Of a stretch of 41,401 nucleotides of DNA, positions 1 to 8,163 are shown one piece after another. Positions within the stretch are counted from its first letter, which is position 1, and each line of letters starts with the position of its first letter. Made by a program: the position numbers and the translations under genes. Source of the stretch: Zooshikella harenae (GTDB taxonomy: Bacteria > Pseudomonadota > Gammaproteobacteria > Pseudomonadales > Zooshikellaceae); the NCBI RefSeq assembly GCF_018837975.1, contig NZ_JAGSOY010000008.1, positions 81,164-122,564 of the forward strand. The letters run 5' to 3'. Under the pieces are notes generated by a model, which did no database searches, was not told where the DNA came from, and saw nothing but the letters and a program-made list of their open reading frames with translations.

Positions 1-2436
1 AGCTAAAACCACTTCATCAGCATTTGTTAATTTAACTATATTGAATTGATCACCTTGGCTGCCAATTTGCCCAAGTTTGATATTCTTTGCATTTAAGTCT
101 AACGTTGATGAGTTGATTAGGTGAGAATCACGCAGATCAATTATTCCATAATCAGAATGAATTTTACGATCCCCAGAAAGACTAATTTTATTAATATTAT
201 TAAGCGCAATGTCACTATCAGCGATAATATTACCTTCAACAGAAAGGTAGGCAGCGTTTTTCATTGCAAGTGAACCTACATCTAACCTTTTTAAGTAAGC
301 CTCGTTAGCCGTAAGGCCTAATGCGTAATCTCCTGAAATATTGTTATTAAAGCTAATATTCCCACTGTTTGATACCATTGACACATCATTTTGTAAAATA
401 AGGCCATAATCTGCAGCTAAGTCAATTCCTTTATTAGCACTAATATTCCCTTTTAACTGAAGTATCGCTTGAGTATCTATATCAAGCACGCCTTTAATAT
501 CAACATCCTGTAATAGAATATTTCCACCACGATTTTGTATCTTGAGATTATGATCTCCAGTTACAAGCTTGGATAACTTTATTTCAGACCAGTTGTTACC
601 CGTTTCTAACTCAACATCTCCAGCTAACGTAATTTTTCCAGTATCACTAAAATCAATTAATTTTTTAGTGTAAATATTATCAGACAGGATTAAATTAGAG
701 GGTGTATTTCCAAATATTTCAAGTTCATTTAAGCTTATTTCTCCGAGCGCTATCGCATGACCAGGTGCGGAAAGTTTTAGTTGCCTGCTGTTATCAATAA
801 AATCATGCTTATCAAGCCTGATATCCCCACCTTGGTTTGAAATACTTATGGGTGAATTACTATAATAAAGAATAATATCGTTTACATTTTCAATATCAAA
901 AATACCATTCAAACTAAGGTCACCAGCAAGGTAAAGCTGATCCGCATCAAGGCTTAAACTGGCTATATCGACAGAATTTTTAAAGTAAATATAACCTGGT
1001 GTTTTTAATGCTAATGTGTAGTCACCTTGTACAATCGGTAATGTCAAATCACTATTGGTACTAATTAAAGAATCAGTATTTAACTTGATATTATTTTGTT
1101 TCTTCAGCGTTAAGTTATCTGTCCAAATATCACCCGCTAAGGCAAGTGATGCTGAACTAATCGTTAACTGATCAAGTGGAGATGTTGACTGGTTAATATC
1201 ACCTAATATAGCTTCATTATTTGCATTAATCGTTAAATGCTGATCACCAATAACTTGAGCATCCCCCAGATCTATGTTAGTTCCATTTACTGAAGTATTT
1301 TTAGCAAAGTTAACATTGCCTTCCAACCTAAGTTGATTAACATCAACTTCATTGAGATTAGAGCCAAACTGTGTATTTTCTGCTTTAACTGTTAAGTCAT
1401 TAATCTTAGCTGACTCAGATATTGCCAAAGTGATATTTTTTGCTTCAACTTTGATATTTGCTTTCTGTTTTTTTCTGTCCCACCAGCTAAATTCATTAAC
1501 TTTTCCAGCCAGTTCAACTTCATCGCCAGTTATCTCAATAGTTCCACCCGTTCCAGCACCGATATGACTAAGGACTTTAAGCTCTTTGGTGTTAACAACT
1601 TTCTTGCCTGAAAGAGTAATCTTACCATTTTCAACCGTAGTCGCTTTAGCCTGAATAATACCGTCATTATTAACTAAGCTGTTTATGGCATTATTTGTTG
1701 TTTCTGCCGAAAGTTTGATATATTGCGCGTTAATCTTGTCATTATTAACCACTTCTCTAGAAGTACTGTCATTTATGATAAGTTCCCTATCTACTTCAAT
1801 AGATATGAGGCCATCACCATCAAAATCCAGTGAAGCCTTATCAGAAGCAATTAATGAGGCATTAATTTTTGCAGTAATAATACCGTTATTAATGACTTGT
1901 TTTCCTATTAACGCGACGCTACCTGATGAGGCATTAATCAGTCCATTATTTTCAACATTACCATCACTATTACCTGATAATGTAAGCTTTCCAGTATTCT
2001 GAAAGCTTTCCGCATGCTCATCTGACACATTCATGCCTGATGCGACGATTCCACCGACGTTGACAGTTGCATCTTTACCAAAAATAATACCATTAGGATT
2101 AACGAGATAGACCTGTCCATTGGCCTTAATATTCCCATTAATTTGTGATGGGTTTTGGTCATTAATTCTATTTAATACAGTAGCTGAAGGATTTGGCTGT
2201 TTAAATTGAACGGTTTCATTTTTATTTACATTAAATGATTGCCAATCAATTACAGCTCTATTATTAAATTGCGTGATCGTTGTTGTAGCACCAGACTGGT
2301 TAATAACTGCATCCCCAGGAGTTACAGTTCCATTCTGTGGAGCAGCCATTACCAGCGTTGGAACAACAATACTTGCTGCCAGCATACTTTGACGAATTAA
2401 GGCAACTAAAGGTTTTACTTTGACGTCATTAATCAT
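1..2436 (-). CDS. Filamentous haemagglutinin-like TpsA exoprotein (two-partner secretion), 3' end outside window
   Basis: Reading leftward from an ATG at 2436, the frame stays open for 812 codons to the window edge, so the C-terminus is missing. The start has a good ribosome binding site (AAGGAAG). The N-terminus has a signal peptide of about 31 residues ending VMA-AP. It is followed by the TPS secretion domain, with the motifs QFNNRAVIDWQSFNV, LNRINDQNPSQINGNI and NPNGIIFG, which target the protein to its TpsB pore. The rest is a monotonous series of short beta-strand repeats of the type 'LxLxGDIxxxxLxL', as expected for a right-handed beta-helix. It lies 24 bp downstream of its tpsB partner, so the two are surely one operon. 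Probable role: surface-exposed or secreted adhesin. Whether it ends in a contact-dependent inhibition toxin cannot be seen. Confidence 0.9.
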   Translation of the reverse strand, partial: MINDVKVKPLVALIRQSMLAASIVVPTLVMAAPQNGTVTPGDAVINQSGATTTITQFNNRAVIDWQSFNVNKNETVQFKQPNPSATVLNRINDQNPSQINGNIKANGQVYLVNPNGIIFGKDATVNVGGIVASGMNVSDEHAESFQNTGKLTLSGNSDGNVENNGLINASSGSVALIGKQVINNGIITAKINASLIASDKASLDFDGDGLISIEVDRELIINDSTSREVVNNDKINAQYIKLSAETTNNAINSLVNNDGIIQAKATTVENGKITLSGKKVVNTKELKVLSHIGAGTGGTIEITGDEVELAGKVNEFSWWDRKKQKANIKVEAKNITLAISESAKINDLTVKAENTQFGSNLNEVDVNQLRLEGNVNFAKNTSVNGTNIDLGDAQVIGDQHLTINANNEAILGDINQSTSPLDQLTISSASLALAGDIWTDNLTLKKQNNIKLNTDSLISTNSDLTLPIVQGDYTLALKTPGYIYFKNSVDIASLSLDADQLYLAGDLSLNGIFDIENVNDIILYYSNSPISISNQGGDIRLDKHDFIDNSRQLKLSAPGHAIALGEISLNELEIFGNTPSNLILSDNIYTKKLIDFSDTGKITLAGDVELETGNNWSEIKLSKLVTGDHNLKIQNRGGNILLQDVDIKGVLDIDTQAILQLKGNISANKGIDLAADYGLILQNDVSMVSNSGNISFNNNISGDYALGLTANEAYLKRLDVGSLAMKNAAYLSVEGNIIADSDIALNNINKISLSGDRKIHSDYGIIDLRDSHLINSSTLDLNAKNIKLGQIGSQGDQFNIVKLTNADEVVLA

Positions 2437-2460
2437 TATCTACTTCCTTTTGCCTAATCA

Positions 2461-4239
2461 TCAAAACTTATAACTAACTTCAAAAAAGACTTGATAATCT
2501 CTTTCGTTACTGGCCTCATGACTCGAAAAAGGCTTCGCAACATAAAACCGACCATCAAGACCATTAATATCCGTAAAATACATACCAACCCCAACACCCG
2601 ATAATGACTTTTTCTCTTCTTCATTATCCAGAGGATCGTTAAGCCATCCCTCAGCATGATCAACAAATACCGAGAAATTGATCATATCTTTCCAGCGCTT
2701 GCCATTATATGTTTCGTTATCGCCTATAAATGGAAAGCCAACATTCCACTCCAAAGATGTAAAGTAACCTTTATCCACAAGGAACTCAGATGCGGGATAA
2801 GCACGAACACTATTAGGTCCACCCATACTAAACTGCTCTAAAGAAACTAATGAATCGTCTGAGTATTGACCTTTAAAATTAAAGGTTAATGTCTGATCTT
2901 CATTCAGTGCTTGCACACGTGCTAATTCAAGATTCCACTTTGAAAATTTTCCACCTACATAATCACCGTTACTTCTTCTTCGGCTTGAATGATCACCATC
3001 ACTTGATAATGTTTTTTCTTCCATAGCACCCCATAAATCATCAAATCCCTGGGAGTAACTAATAGAACCTAAATTAATACCTGCATATTTTTTATCTACA
3101 TGATCAAAACTTAACTGGGCTGCTAATACCGTTAACTTATCAGTACCTAAGGTAAAATCAGTTTTTGTTTTTGTTTCTGATTCTTTAAGAGCTAAACCTA
3201 AACGTCCATAAATATTTAAATTCCTACTTCGTTTAAACACATGACGCCAATACACTTCATGTTGTGTACTGTACCCTTCTAATCCTAATACTTGTAATTC
3301 ACTGCCAACATCAAACTTATTTTTAGAACTACTTACGCCTACGTAATTATAAGGATTAAATGCCTGTAATTCGTACCTAAAAGACCAGTATAAGGAGTTA
3401 CTGGGTCTATCTGTTTGTAATAGCTGAAGGCTTAACGTATCGACTAAGCCTGCTAGGTTATAAAAATTTAATTCCGTTAAATAGCGATCTTTCCCAGTAT
3501 ACTTCGAACCAGATGAGTCAAATAATAAACGTCCGCTGTACCACTTTTCCTCTAGCGTCATTGTTTTTAAATCTGCAGTACCCACTTGCTGACCAGTAGT
3601 AAACATGCCTCCAACCGTTAAACCCGGGTAATCATTTAACAATAAAAGTGCTTCTTCAATTTCTTTAGAAGAAACAGGCTTATTCAATAATTGAGCAAAA
3701 GGTTTTAAGATCTGCTCATCACTATAATGTGTATTATCATTAGCAAAAACTTTCCCTAATTTTCCTTCAAGTACATTAAATGTCACAGCATTATTTTTTA
3801 CTTCTTGAGCAGGAATATATACTTGAGCAAGTACCAGTCCATGAGATCGAAAATATAATGTCAGCTTATCGGCAATAAGTTGTAGCTGGCCAATAGTCAA
3901 CTGTGCTGTTCCTTGGTTATTTTTATGATTTGTAATCTCTTCAGTAACTATCTCTTTTAACTCATCAACAAAAATATCATTTTCAGCATGATCACTAAAG
4001 CCAATAAGATTGATATTTTTTACAAATATTTTTGGGCCACTATCAACTTCTAGAGGCCTTTCAATTGAAGGAGGAATAGGAAAGATTTCTTGTTGAATAG
4101 CAGGCATTGATAACCTTTGATTCAACTCAGGTTCTGCACCACCGGGAGTAATTGCTGATGGTATCTCTTGAGATATAACAGCAAAGGAGGTTAAACCAAC
4201 GAAAATAGAAAATATACGTGAAATAGTGCTTGTCTTCAT
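2461..4239 (-). CDS. TpsB outer-membrane transporter, ShlB/FhaC/HecB family
   Basis: Outer-membrane partner that exports the TpsA protein encoded just downstream. It is 592 residues from the chosen ATG at 4239, which has AGGGAAA upstream and begins a signal peptide (MKTSTISRIF...). An in-frame ATG at 4266 lacks a ribosome site. After a proline-rich linker come two POTRA-like domains (about residues 65-130 and 135-205), including the 'LVLAQVYIPAQ' strand. A 16-strand barrel region follows. The conserved Omp85 loop-6 motif, usually VRGY, reads VRAY at about residues 478-481. The protein ends in phenylalanine (VSYKF), the usual BamA-recognised terminus. The tpsB-tpsA order matches fha/cdi-type systems. 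Family assignment is firm; the cargo is inferred from adjacency. Confidence 0.92.
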   Translation of the reverse strand: MKTSTISRIFSIFVGLTSFAVISQEIPSAITPGGAEPELNQRLSMPAIQQEIFPIPPSIERPLEVDSGPKIFVKNINLIGFSDHAENDIFVDELKEIVTEEITNHKNNQGTAQLTIGQLQLIADKLTLYFRSHGLVLAQVYIPAQEVKNNAVTFNVLEGKLGKVFANDNTHYSDEQILKPFAQLLNKPVSSKEIEEALLLLNDYPGLTVGGMFTTGQQVGTADLKTMTLEEKWYSGRLLFDSSGSKYTGKDRYLTELNFYNLAGLVDTLSLQLLQTDRPSNSLYWSFRYELQAFNPYNYVGVSSSKNKFDVGSELQVLGLEGYSTQHEVYWRHVFKRSRNLNIYGRLGLALKESETKTKTDFTLGTDKLTVLAAQLSFDHVDKKYAGINLGSISYSQGFDDLWGAMEEKTLSSDGDHSSRRRSNGDYVGGKFSKWNLELARVQALNEDQTLTFNFKGQYSDDSLVSLEQFSMGGPNSVRAYPASEFLVDKGYFTSLEWNVGFPFIGDNETYNGKRWKDMINFSVFVDHAEGWLNDPLDNEEEKKSLSGVGVGMYFTDINGLDGRFYVAKPFSSHEASNERDYQVFFEVSYKF

Positions 4240-4341
4240 ACGTTTCCCTGTTTGGCTTACAACCATTAAGCCAGGCGTTTTGCTGAAAATATTTACTTTC
4301 GCCTATTATTTGAACAGGGATCATACGGATTTAACGCGCGT

Positions 4342-4355
4342 TGACAAAATTGTCA
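4342..4355. promoter_or_regulatory. Palindrome TGACAA-AA-TTGTCA, possible operator
   Basis: Perfect 6-bp inverted repeat with a 2-bp centre. It sits just downstream of the proposed tpsB start point, where a repressor would block transcription. The cognate regulator is unknown; no regulator gene lies nearby in the window. Confidence 0.35.
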
Positions 4356-4367
4356 CTTTTCTAATTT

Positions 4368-4396
4368 GTTATAGCTAAACGCCTCTTTTTTGTGAC
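4368..4396 (-). promoter_or_regulatory. Candidate sigma-70 promoter for tpsB-tpsA
   Basis: On the minus strand GTCACA (4391-4396, 4/6 match to TTGACA) is separated by exactly 17 bp from TATAAC (4368-4373, 5/6 match to TATAAT). It would start transcription near 4361, about 120 nt before tpsB. This is pattern-based only. Confidence 0.4.
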
Positions 4397-4419
4397 TCAA
4401 GTTTTAATAATTTTGTGAC
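4388..4419 (+). repeat. Direct repeat TTTTGTGAC, two copies 23 bp apart
   Basis: TTTTGTGAC occurs at 4388-4396 and 4411-4419, roughly two helical turns apart. The first copy overlaps the candidate -35 of the tpsB promoter. The core GTGAC is also present inverted in the palindrome at 4342-4356 (TTGTCAC). This could be a tandem activator site. It does not form a CRP-type TGTGA-N6-TCACA palindrome. Confidence 0.3.
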
Positions 4420-4842
4420 ACATAATACAGCTTACCAGTGCTTTTTATAAATATGTGGGAATTTTGACGAATTTAAACAAATATCATTATTTATATGAAT
4501 CTTAATAAGACCTCAAAATAACTCTTCTTTATGGACTATTGTTCTTTTTATGAATCAAATCACTTTGTATTTTTACGTATATTACTGTTGAATTAAACTA
4601 TATATTCCCTTTTGAAATAATAATTTTTGGTAGCATTATGACTAGTAATTTAAGCCAATTTTTCTCATCAAGGGAAAAACTCAGAGTATTAACAGCACAC
4701 TGTATCTAAACTTAATATTAAACCAACAACATGAAGATTAATTGTATTCTAGATCAAGATATACCGTAGTCAGGTAAGCTTATTTACTAATCAGATTAAA
4801 CAATTGCCAGTCTTAGTCTAACTTATTGATTTCCAAATTCTT

Positions 4843-4872
4843 CTGTCAGATACCTAAAGCCTGCATTATAAT
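4843..4872 (+). promoter_or_regulatory. Candidate sigma-70 promoter for the rhomboid gene
   Basis: CTGTCA (4843-4848, 4/6 match to the -35 consensus), an 18-bp spacer, then a perfect TATAAT (4867-4872). It lies about 80 bp before the rhomboid start codon on the same strand. Confidence 0.5.
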
Positions 4873-4949
4873 CAGTAACGACATTTATATACATTCAATA
4901 TTGAGTCGAACATACTTTAAGATTCATTACACAAGAGTATGGATTTACA

Positions 4950-6392
4950 ATGTTAATCGTTCCAGCTGAACAAAAATTAGACTGGTCTAAACCGCCACTC
5001 TTAACCCTCTTACTCATTATTATTAACTGTATTATTTATTGGGGATACCAAGGCAATGACGAGCAAAAAATTGACCATGCCGTCACCTATTATATAAACA
5101 GTGGCTTATATGAGAAAGAAAAGCCACTTTATTACCAGTACATAGACAAAGAATATAAGCTGTACAATGAAATTTATCGGCTTGATAAATTGGGTTACAA
5201 TGAATATGTTGCCACTAACATACTATTAAGTATTGGTTTTGACCAATTTCTTAAAGAAGAAATCAAAGATGATGAAGATAAAGAGCAGTGGCTCCGATCG
5301 AGAAAAGTAGCTACAGATCAGCGGGATGACATTAGCTATATCCGGTTTGGGATTATTCCCGCTAAACCTACAGCTGGCGGGTTCTTTGTATCCATGTTTT
5401 TACATGGTAGTGGGGATCACTTACTGGGAAATATGATTTTTCTCTTTATCTTTGGTTTTTCATTGGAAGTTGCCATTGGTAGAATCATTTTCACAACGCT
5501 GTATTTAATCACAGGCTTAGCTGCAAATGCACTTTTCTTTGTCCTCGAACCGCAAAGCTTTCAACCTGGAATCGGTGCATCAGGTGCTATTGCAGGCCTC
5601 ATGGGGATGTATTTAGCACTTTATGGGCTACGAAAAATAAAATTCTTTTGTTGGATAGGGTTCTATTTCAATTACTTTCGCGCACCAGCTATTGCCATTT
5701 TCCCTATTTGGCTAGGGAAAGAACTTTATGGCGCATTCTTTACTTTTGATAATGTTAATTACTGGGCTCATATCGGCGGATTAATCAGTGGTTTTGGCTT
5801 GCTTTTCCTGACCAAAAACTGGCTGGTTAAAGTTGATGTTGATTACATCGAAAAAAATGATCCTAATGAACCCATTATACGAGCCATTAATCAAGCAGAT
5901 AACTATATATCAAACTTTAATTTAGATGCTGCACAGCGAGTATGTCTGAGTGCTATTAATGAATATCCCGAAAATCACCAACTTCTAGAAAAATATTATG
6001 CGATTACCAGTCATAATCCTTCAGATAAAAACTTTCATCAAGCTGCATTAAAAATATTTCAATTGGCCAAAAACCCTCAACATATAGGTTTTGTCCATAA
6101 AATGTTTAAAAAGTACTCTCAACAAAAAAATGCCTCATCACTTAATTCACCTAAAGTGCTTGCTTTTCTCACAGAACATTTTTCGAAACATGGTTATCGG
6201 GCAGATGCCGAGGTTTTACTAAAACACCTGTTAAAACTCGATGCCAAATATACAAATCTACCCAATCTATTATTCTTGGTAGCCAAAGCTTGTGCAAAAG
6301 ATAAAGATCAAACGAGTTACCAGCGCTACCTCAACTATCTAGTACACCACTATCCAGACTCACAACAGGCTAAACTGTTGAAAAAAAATTAA
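4950..6392 (+). CDS. Rhomboid-family intramembrane serine protease with C-terminal helical-repeat domain
   Basis: Predicted membrane protease of 480 residues that would cleave transmembrane substrates within the inner membrane. The catalytic serine is in GASG (Ser211) and the partner histidine in the WAHIGG motif (His274). The HGSGDHLLGN segment (His152, His157, Asn161) matches the rhomboid oxyanion/loop region. TM1 is at about residues 17-34. A hydrophilic, charged insertion of roughly 100 residues (about 35-135) then separates it from TM2, unusually long for a rhomboid. The core membrane domain ends near residue 290. It is followed by about 190 residues of soluble alpha-helical, TPR-like sequence that resembles the C-terminus of the convergent neighbour. 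The ATG at 4950 was chosen because the first hydrophobic segment follows directly; its ribosome site is weak. Substrate unknown. Confidence 0.85.
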   Translation: MLIVPAEQKLDWSKPPLLTLLLIIINCIIYWGYQGNDEQKIDHAVTYYINSGLYEKEKPLYYQYIDKEYKLYNEIYRLDKLGYNEYVATNILLSIGFDQFLKEEIKDDEDKEQWLRSRKVATDQRDDISYIRFGIIPAKPTAGGFFVSMFLHGSGDHLLGNMIFLFIFGFSLEVAIGRIIFTTLYLITGLAANALFFVLEPQSFQPGIGASGAIAGLMGMYLALYGLRKIKFFCWIGFYFNYFRAPAIAIFPIWLGKELYGAFFTFDNVNYWAHIGGLISGFGLLFLTKNWLVKVDVDYIEKNDPNEPIIRAINQADNYISNFNLDAAQRVCLSAINEYPENHQLLEKYYAITSHNPSDKNFHQAALKIFQLAKNPQHIGFVHKMFKKYSQQKNASSLNSPKVLAFLTEHFSKHGYRADAEVLLKHLLKLDAKYTNLPNLLFLVAKACAKDKDQTSYQRYLNYLVHHYPDSQQAKLLKKN

Positions 6393-6420
6393 TACTAGTA
6401 TGAAAAGTCGTTTCACTATT

Positions 6421-6448
6421 ATCCTCAGCTTTGCTGAGGATGTTTTTA
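6421..6448 (+). terminator. Rho-independent terminator after the rhomboid gene
   Basis: Perfect 9-bp stem ATCCTCAGC/GCTGAGGAT with a TTT loop (6421-6441), followed by GTTTTTATT. The T-run suits the plus strand; it ends just before the stop codon of the convergent minus-strand gene. Confidence 0.8.
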
Positions 6449-6463
6449 TTCAATCCAACTAAT

Positions 6464-7903
6464 TCATGACTTCTTTATACTTTGTATTACATTTTGATAA
6501 TCTTTTACTTCCTTTGTCACCATTGCATTAGGGTATTTCTGAATAATAAAGTTTAATAATTTCATTGCTTGTTCATCTTGATGTAACCCTTCAGAAAATG
6601 CTTTTGCCATAACGAAGTAAGCATCAGGAATACCACGGTATTGTGGAAAGAGCTTATGGAGATTTTTTAGTAACACGATAGCTTCTTTATAGCGATGGCT
6701 ATTTACAAGAGCAGCCCCTAAACGATGACACGTTTCTGCAACCTTAAATGTCAGTGCCACTTGCTTTTCTTTACATGTCATATAAACCTGAGCAGCTTCA
6801 CGGTCCATATTTTGCTCAAGTAATAGATTAATAAAATGAAGGCTATGGCGTGTCAATAATTCATTTTGACCAAATGTTTTTAAGTAATGATGATAACGTC
6901 TATTCAACTCAAGACTTTTCTGATATTTGTTAACTGCATTACGAATGACCTCTCCAGCCTGCTCGCGCCTACCTTCCTTCATAAATATTTCTGACTCACA
7001 CAGCGCAAGTTTAGTTTCGTAGTCAACTTCATTGAGTACCCTTGTTTCATCTTGTTCACTGACAAAGCCAAAGGCTACTTGATATTGATAGATACAGTAA
7101 CCCAATATAGCCACTGAAACACAATGGAAATAGGCACTAAAAAATGCATCTATTGGGATGACAAAAAACTCATTGACAAATTTCAGTATTATTTCTGTCG
7201 CAATATTTGGCCCCATTGTAAGAATGTATAAAAACACAAATAGAAGCAAATAAGGCCAGCCCATTCCCTTGATAATTTCAATAATACGACTGGGATTCAT
7301 AGCTTCCCCTAGCGAATGCTCTCGGGCTAGGATCATAATACTGACAGGAATAAAGAGATATAATAAAGTAGAAACAATAACACCTATGACAATGGATGTT
7401 TTAAAGGCAGCAATACCACAAATCACTGCAATAACAATTAAAGCTATTTGTTTAAAGAGTAAAGATACCCCCTCCATTGAAAATGCTATAGTAGCAGGTG
7501 GTGCCTCCATTTCACCCTCAGCAATATAATTAATTACCGTAAAAAAGTAGTTAATCTGAATGCCACCTACAACAATCATCGCAGCGATATATAAAATAAG
7601 CCCACCTAAAGAGGTGACATCTCCAAACAGAAAAAAAACACCTGTCTGAATTAACGTTATGATTCCCAAAAAAATTAGCGCATTATTCTGAAAGGGGTAT
7701 ACGAAAAAGTCGTGAGTTTTCTTCCAGAAAGGCTCTGCTGAATAAGTTCCACCTAAGTAAGTGAGCGGTTCTGTACACAATGAACACTTTATCTTTCGTG
7801 TTGAATCTGCAGGGATTGGTACACAGCAGTCACCATAAAAATGGTTACATTTTTTACACTGCCATGTGGCAGGCTGGTCTTGGTGATATTTACACGTTCC
7901 CAT
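6464..7903 (-). CDS. Membrane protein of unknown function: N-terminal zinc-finger, multi-pass membrane core, C-terminal TPR-like domain
   Basis: No named family is recognised. From the ATG at 7903 it has 479 residues; a GTG five codons upstream (7918) is possible, and neither has an ideal ribosome site. Residues 1-45 form a cysteine/histidine module (C4, H7, C16, C19, C26, C27, C40, C43) resembling a B-box or zinc-ribbon. About residues 60-290 hold six to eight hydrophobic segments reminiscent of Yip1/DUF4013-type membrane proteins. Residues about 300-479 are helical repeats. That last part lines up with the C-terminus of the rhomboid protease encoded convergently, with matches such as LLKxLxKL, AKA and YP near the end. 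Inferred: an inner-membrane protein with cytosolic zinc and TPR domains. A link to the protease is speculation based on shared domain and adjacency. Confidence 0.7.
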   Translation of the reverse strand: MGTCKYHQDQPATWQCKKCNHFYGDCCVPIPADSTRKIKCSLCTEPLTYLGGTYSAEPFWKKTHDFFVYPFQNNALIFLGIITLIQTGVFFLFGDVTSLGGLILYIAAMIVVGGIQINYFFTVINYIAEGEMEAPPATIAFSMEGVSLLFKQIALIVIAVICGIAAFKTSIVIGVIVSTLLYLFIPVSIMILAREHSLGEAMNPSRIIEIIKGMGWPYLLLFVFLYILTMGPNIATEIILKFVNEFFVIPIDAFFSAYFHCVSVAILGYCIYQYQVAFGFVSEQDETRVLNEVDYETKLALCESEIFMKEGRREQAGEVIRNAVNKYQKSLELNRRYHHYLKTFGQNELLTRHSLHFINLLLEQNMDREAAQVYMTCKEKQVALTFKVAETCHRLGAALVNSHRYKEAIVLLKNLHKLFPQYRGIPDAYFVMAKAFSEGLHQDEQAMKLLNFIIQKYPNAMVTKEVKDYQNVIQSIKKS

Positions 7904-8118
7904 AATCGTATCTAGCACATCCTGCTATTGAAAGTTATACCCATAAGTGAAGGGTATTTAAGTCACTTTTTCCTTTCCAACAAGTAGCAATGCTACTTTC
8001 TCCATCATAAAGATTTGCTCTCTTAATATTCTAAGTCAAACAAGGGTCTTCTATTTACCATAGCTATAAAATCAACACCCTGTTTTCAAATCAACGCGAT
8101 CAATACTTTCAAGTTTGC

Positions 8119-8146
8119 AAAAAAAAGGGCCTGATGGCCCTTTTTT
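8119..8146 (-). terminator. Rho-independent terminator after pnp
   Basis: GGGCC-TGAT-GGCCC hairpin (8127-8140) flanked by A8 and T6, so it has a U-tract in both directions. It lies 18 bp downstream of the pnp stop codon and ends the rimP-to-pnp transcription unit. Confidence 0.85.
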
Positions 8147-8163
8147 ATATATCTTCTTCACTG

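Larger units (their letters stand above)
4240..4949. other. Non-coding divergent spacer between tpsB and the rhomboid gene
   Basis: About 700 bp of very AT-rich DNA with no credible gene on either strand. Its ends hold the probable promoters of the two divergent genes, listed separately. Near the tpsB side are a short palindrome and a directly repeated TTTTGTGAC. I see no tRNA, no clear terminator and no coding-like segment in the middle (about 4420-4840). Confidence 0.6.

Noticed and set aside
1352..2002. Plus-strand open frames in the first 2 kb
   Set aside because: They are antisense to the TpsA reading frame, which has signal peptide, secretion motif and ribosome site.
1..2436. CRISPR or tandem DNA repeats within tpsA
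   Set aside because: The repetitiveness is at protein level (beta-helix periodicity); no regular identical DNA units with spacers are present.
4388..4419. CRP/FNR site before tpsB
   Set aside because: The TGTGAC copies are direct, not inverted, and lack the TCACA half at the right spacing.
4638..4709. 23-codon plus-strand frame in the tpsB-rhomboid spacer
   Set aside because: Weak initiation signal and no sign of conservation or a functional motif.
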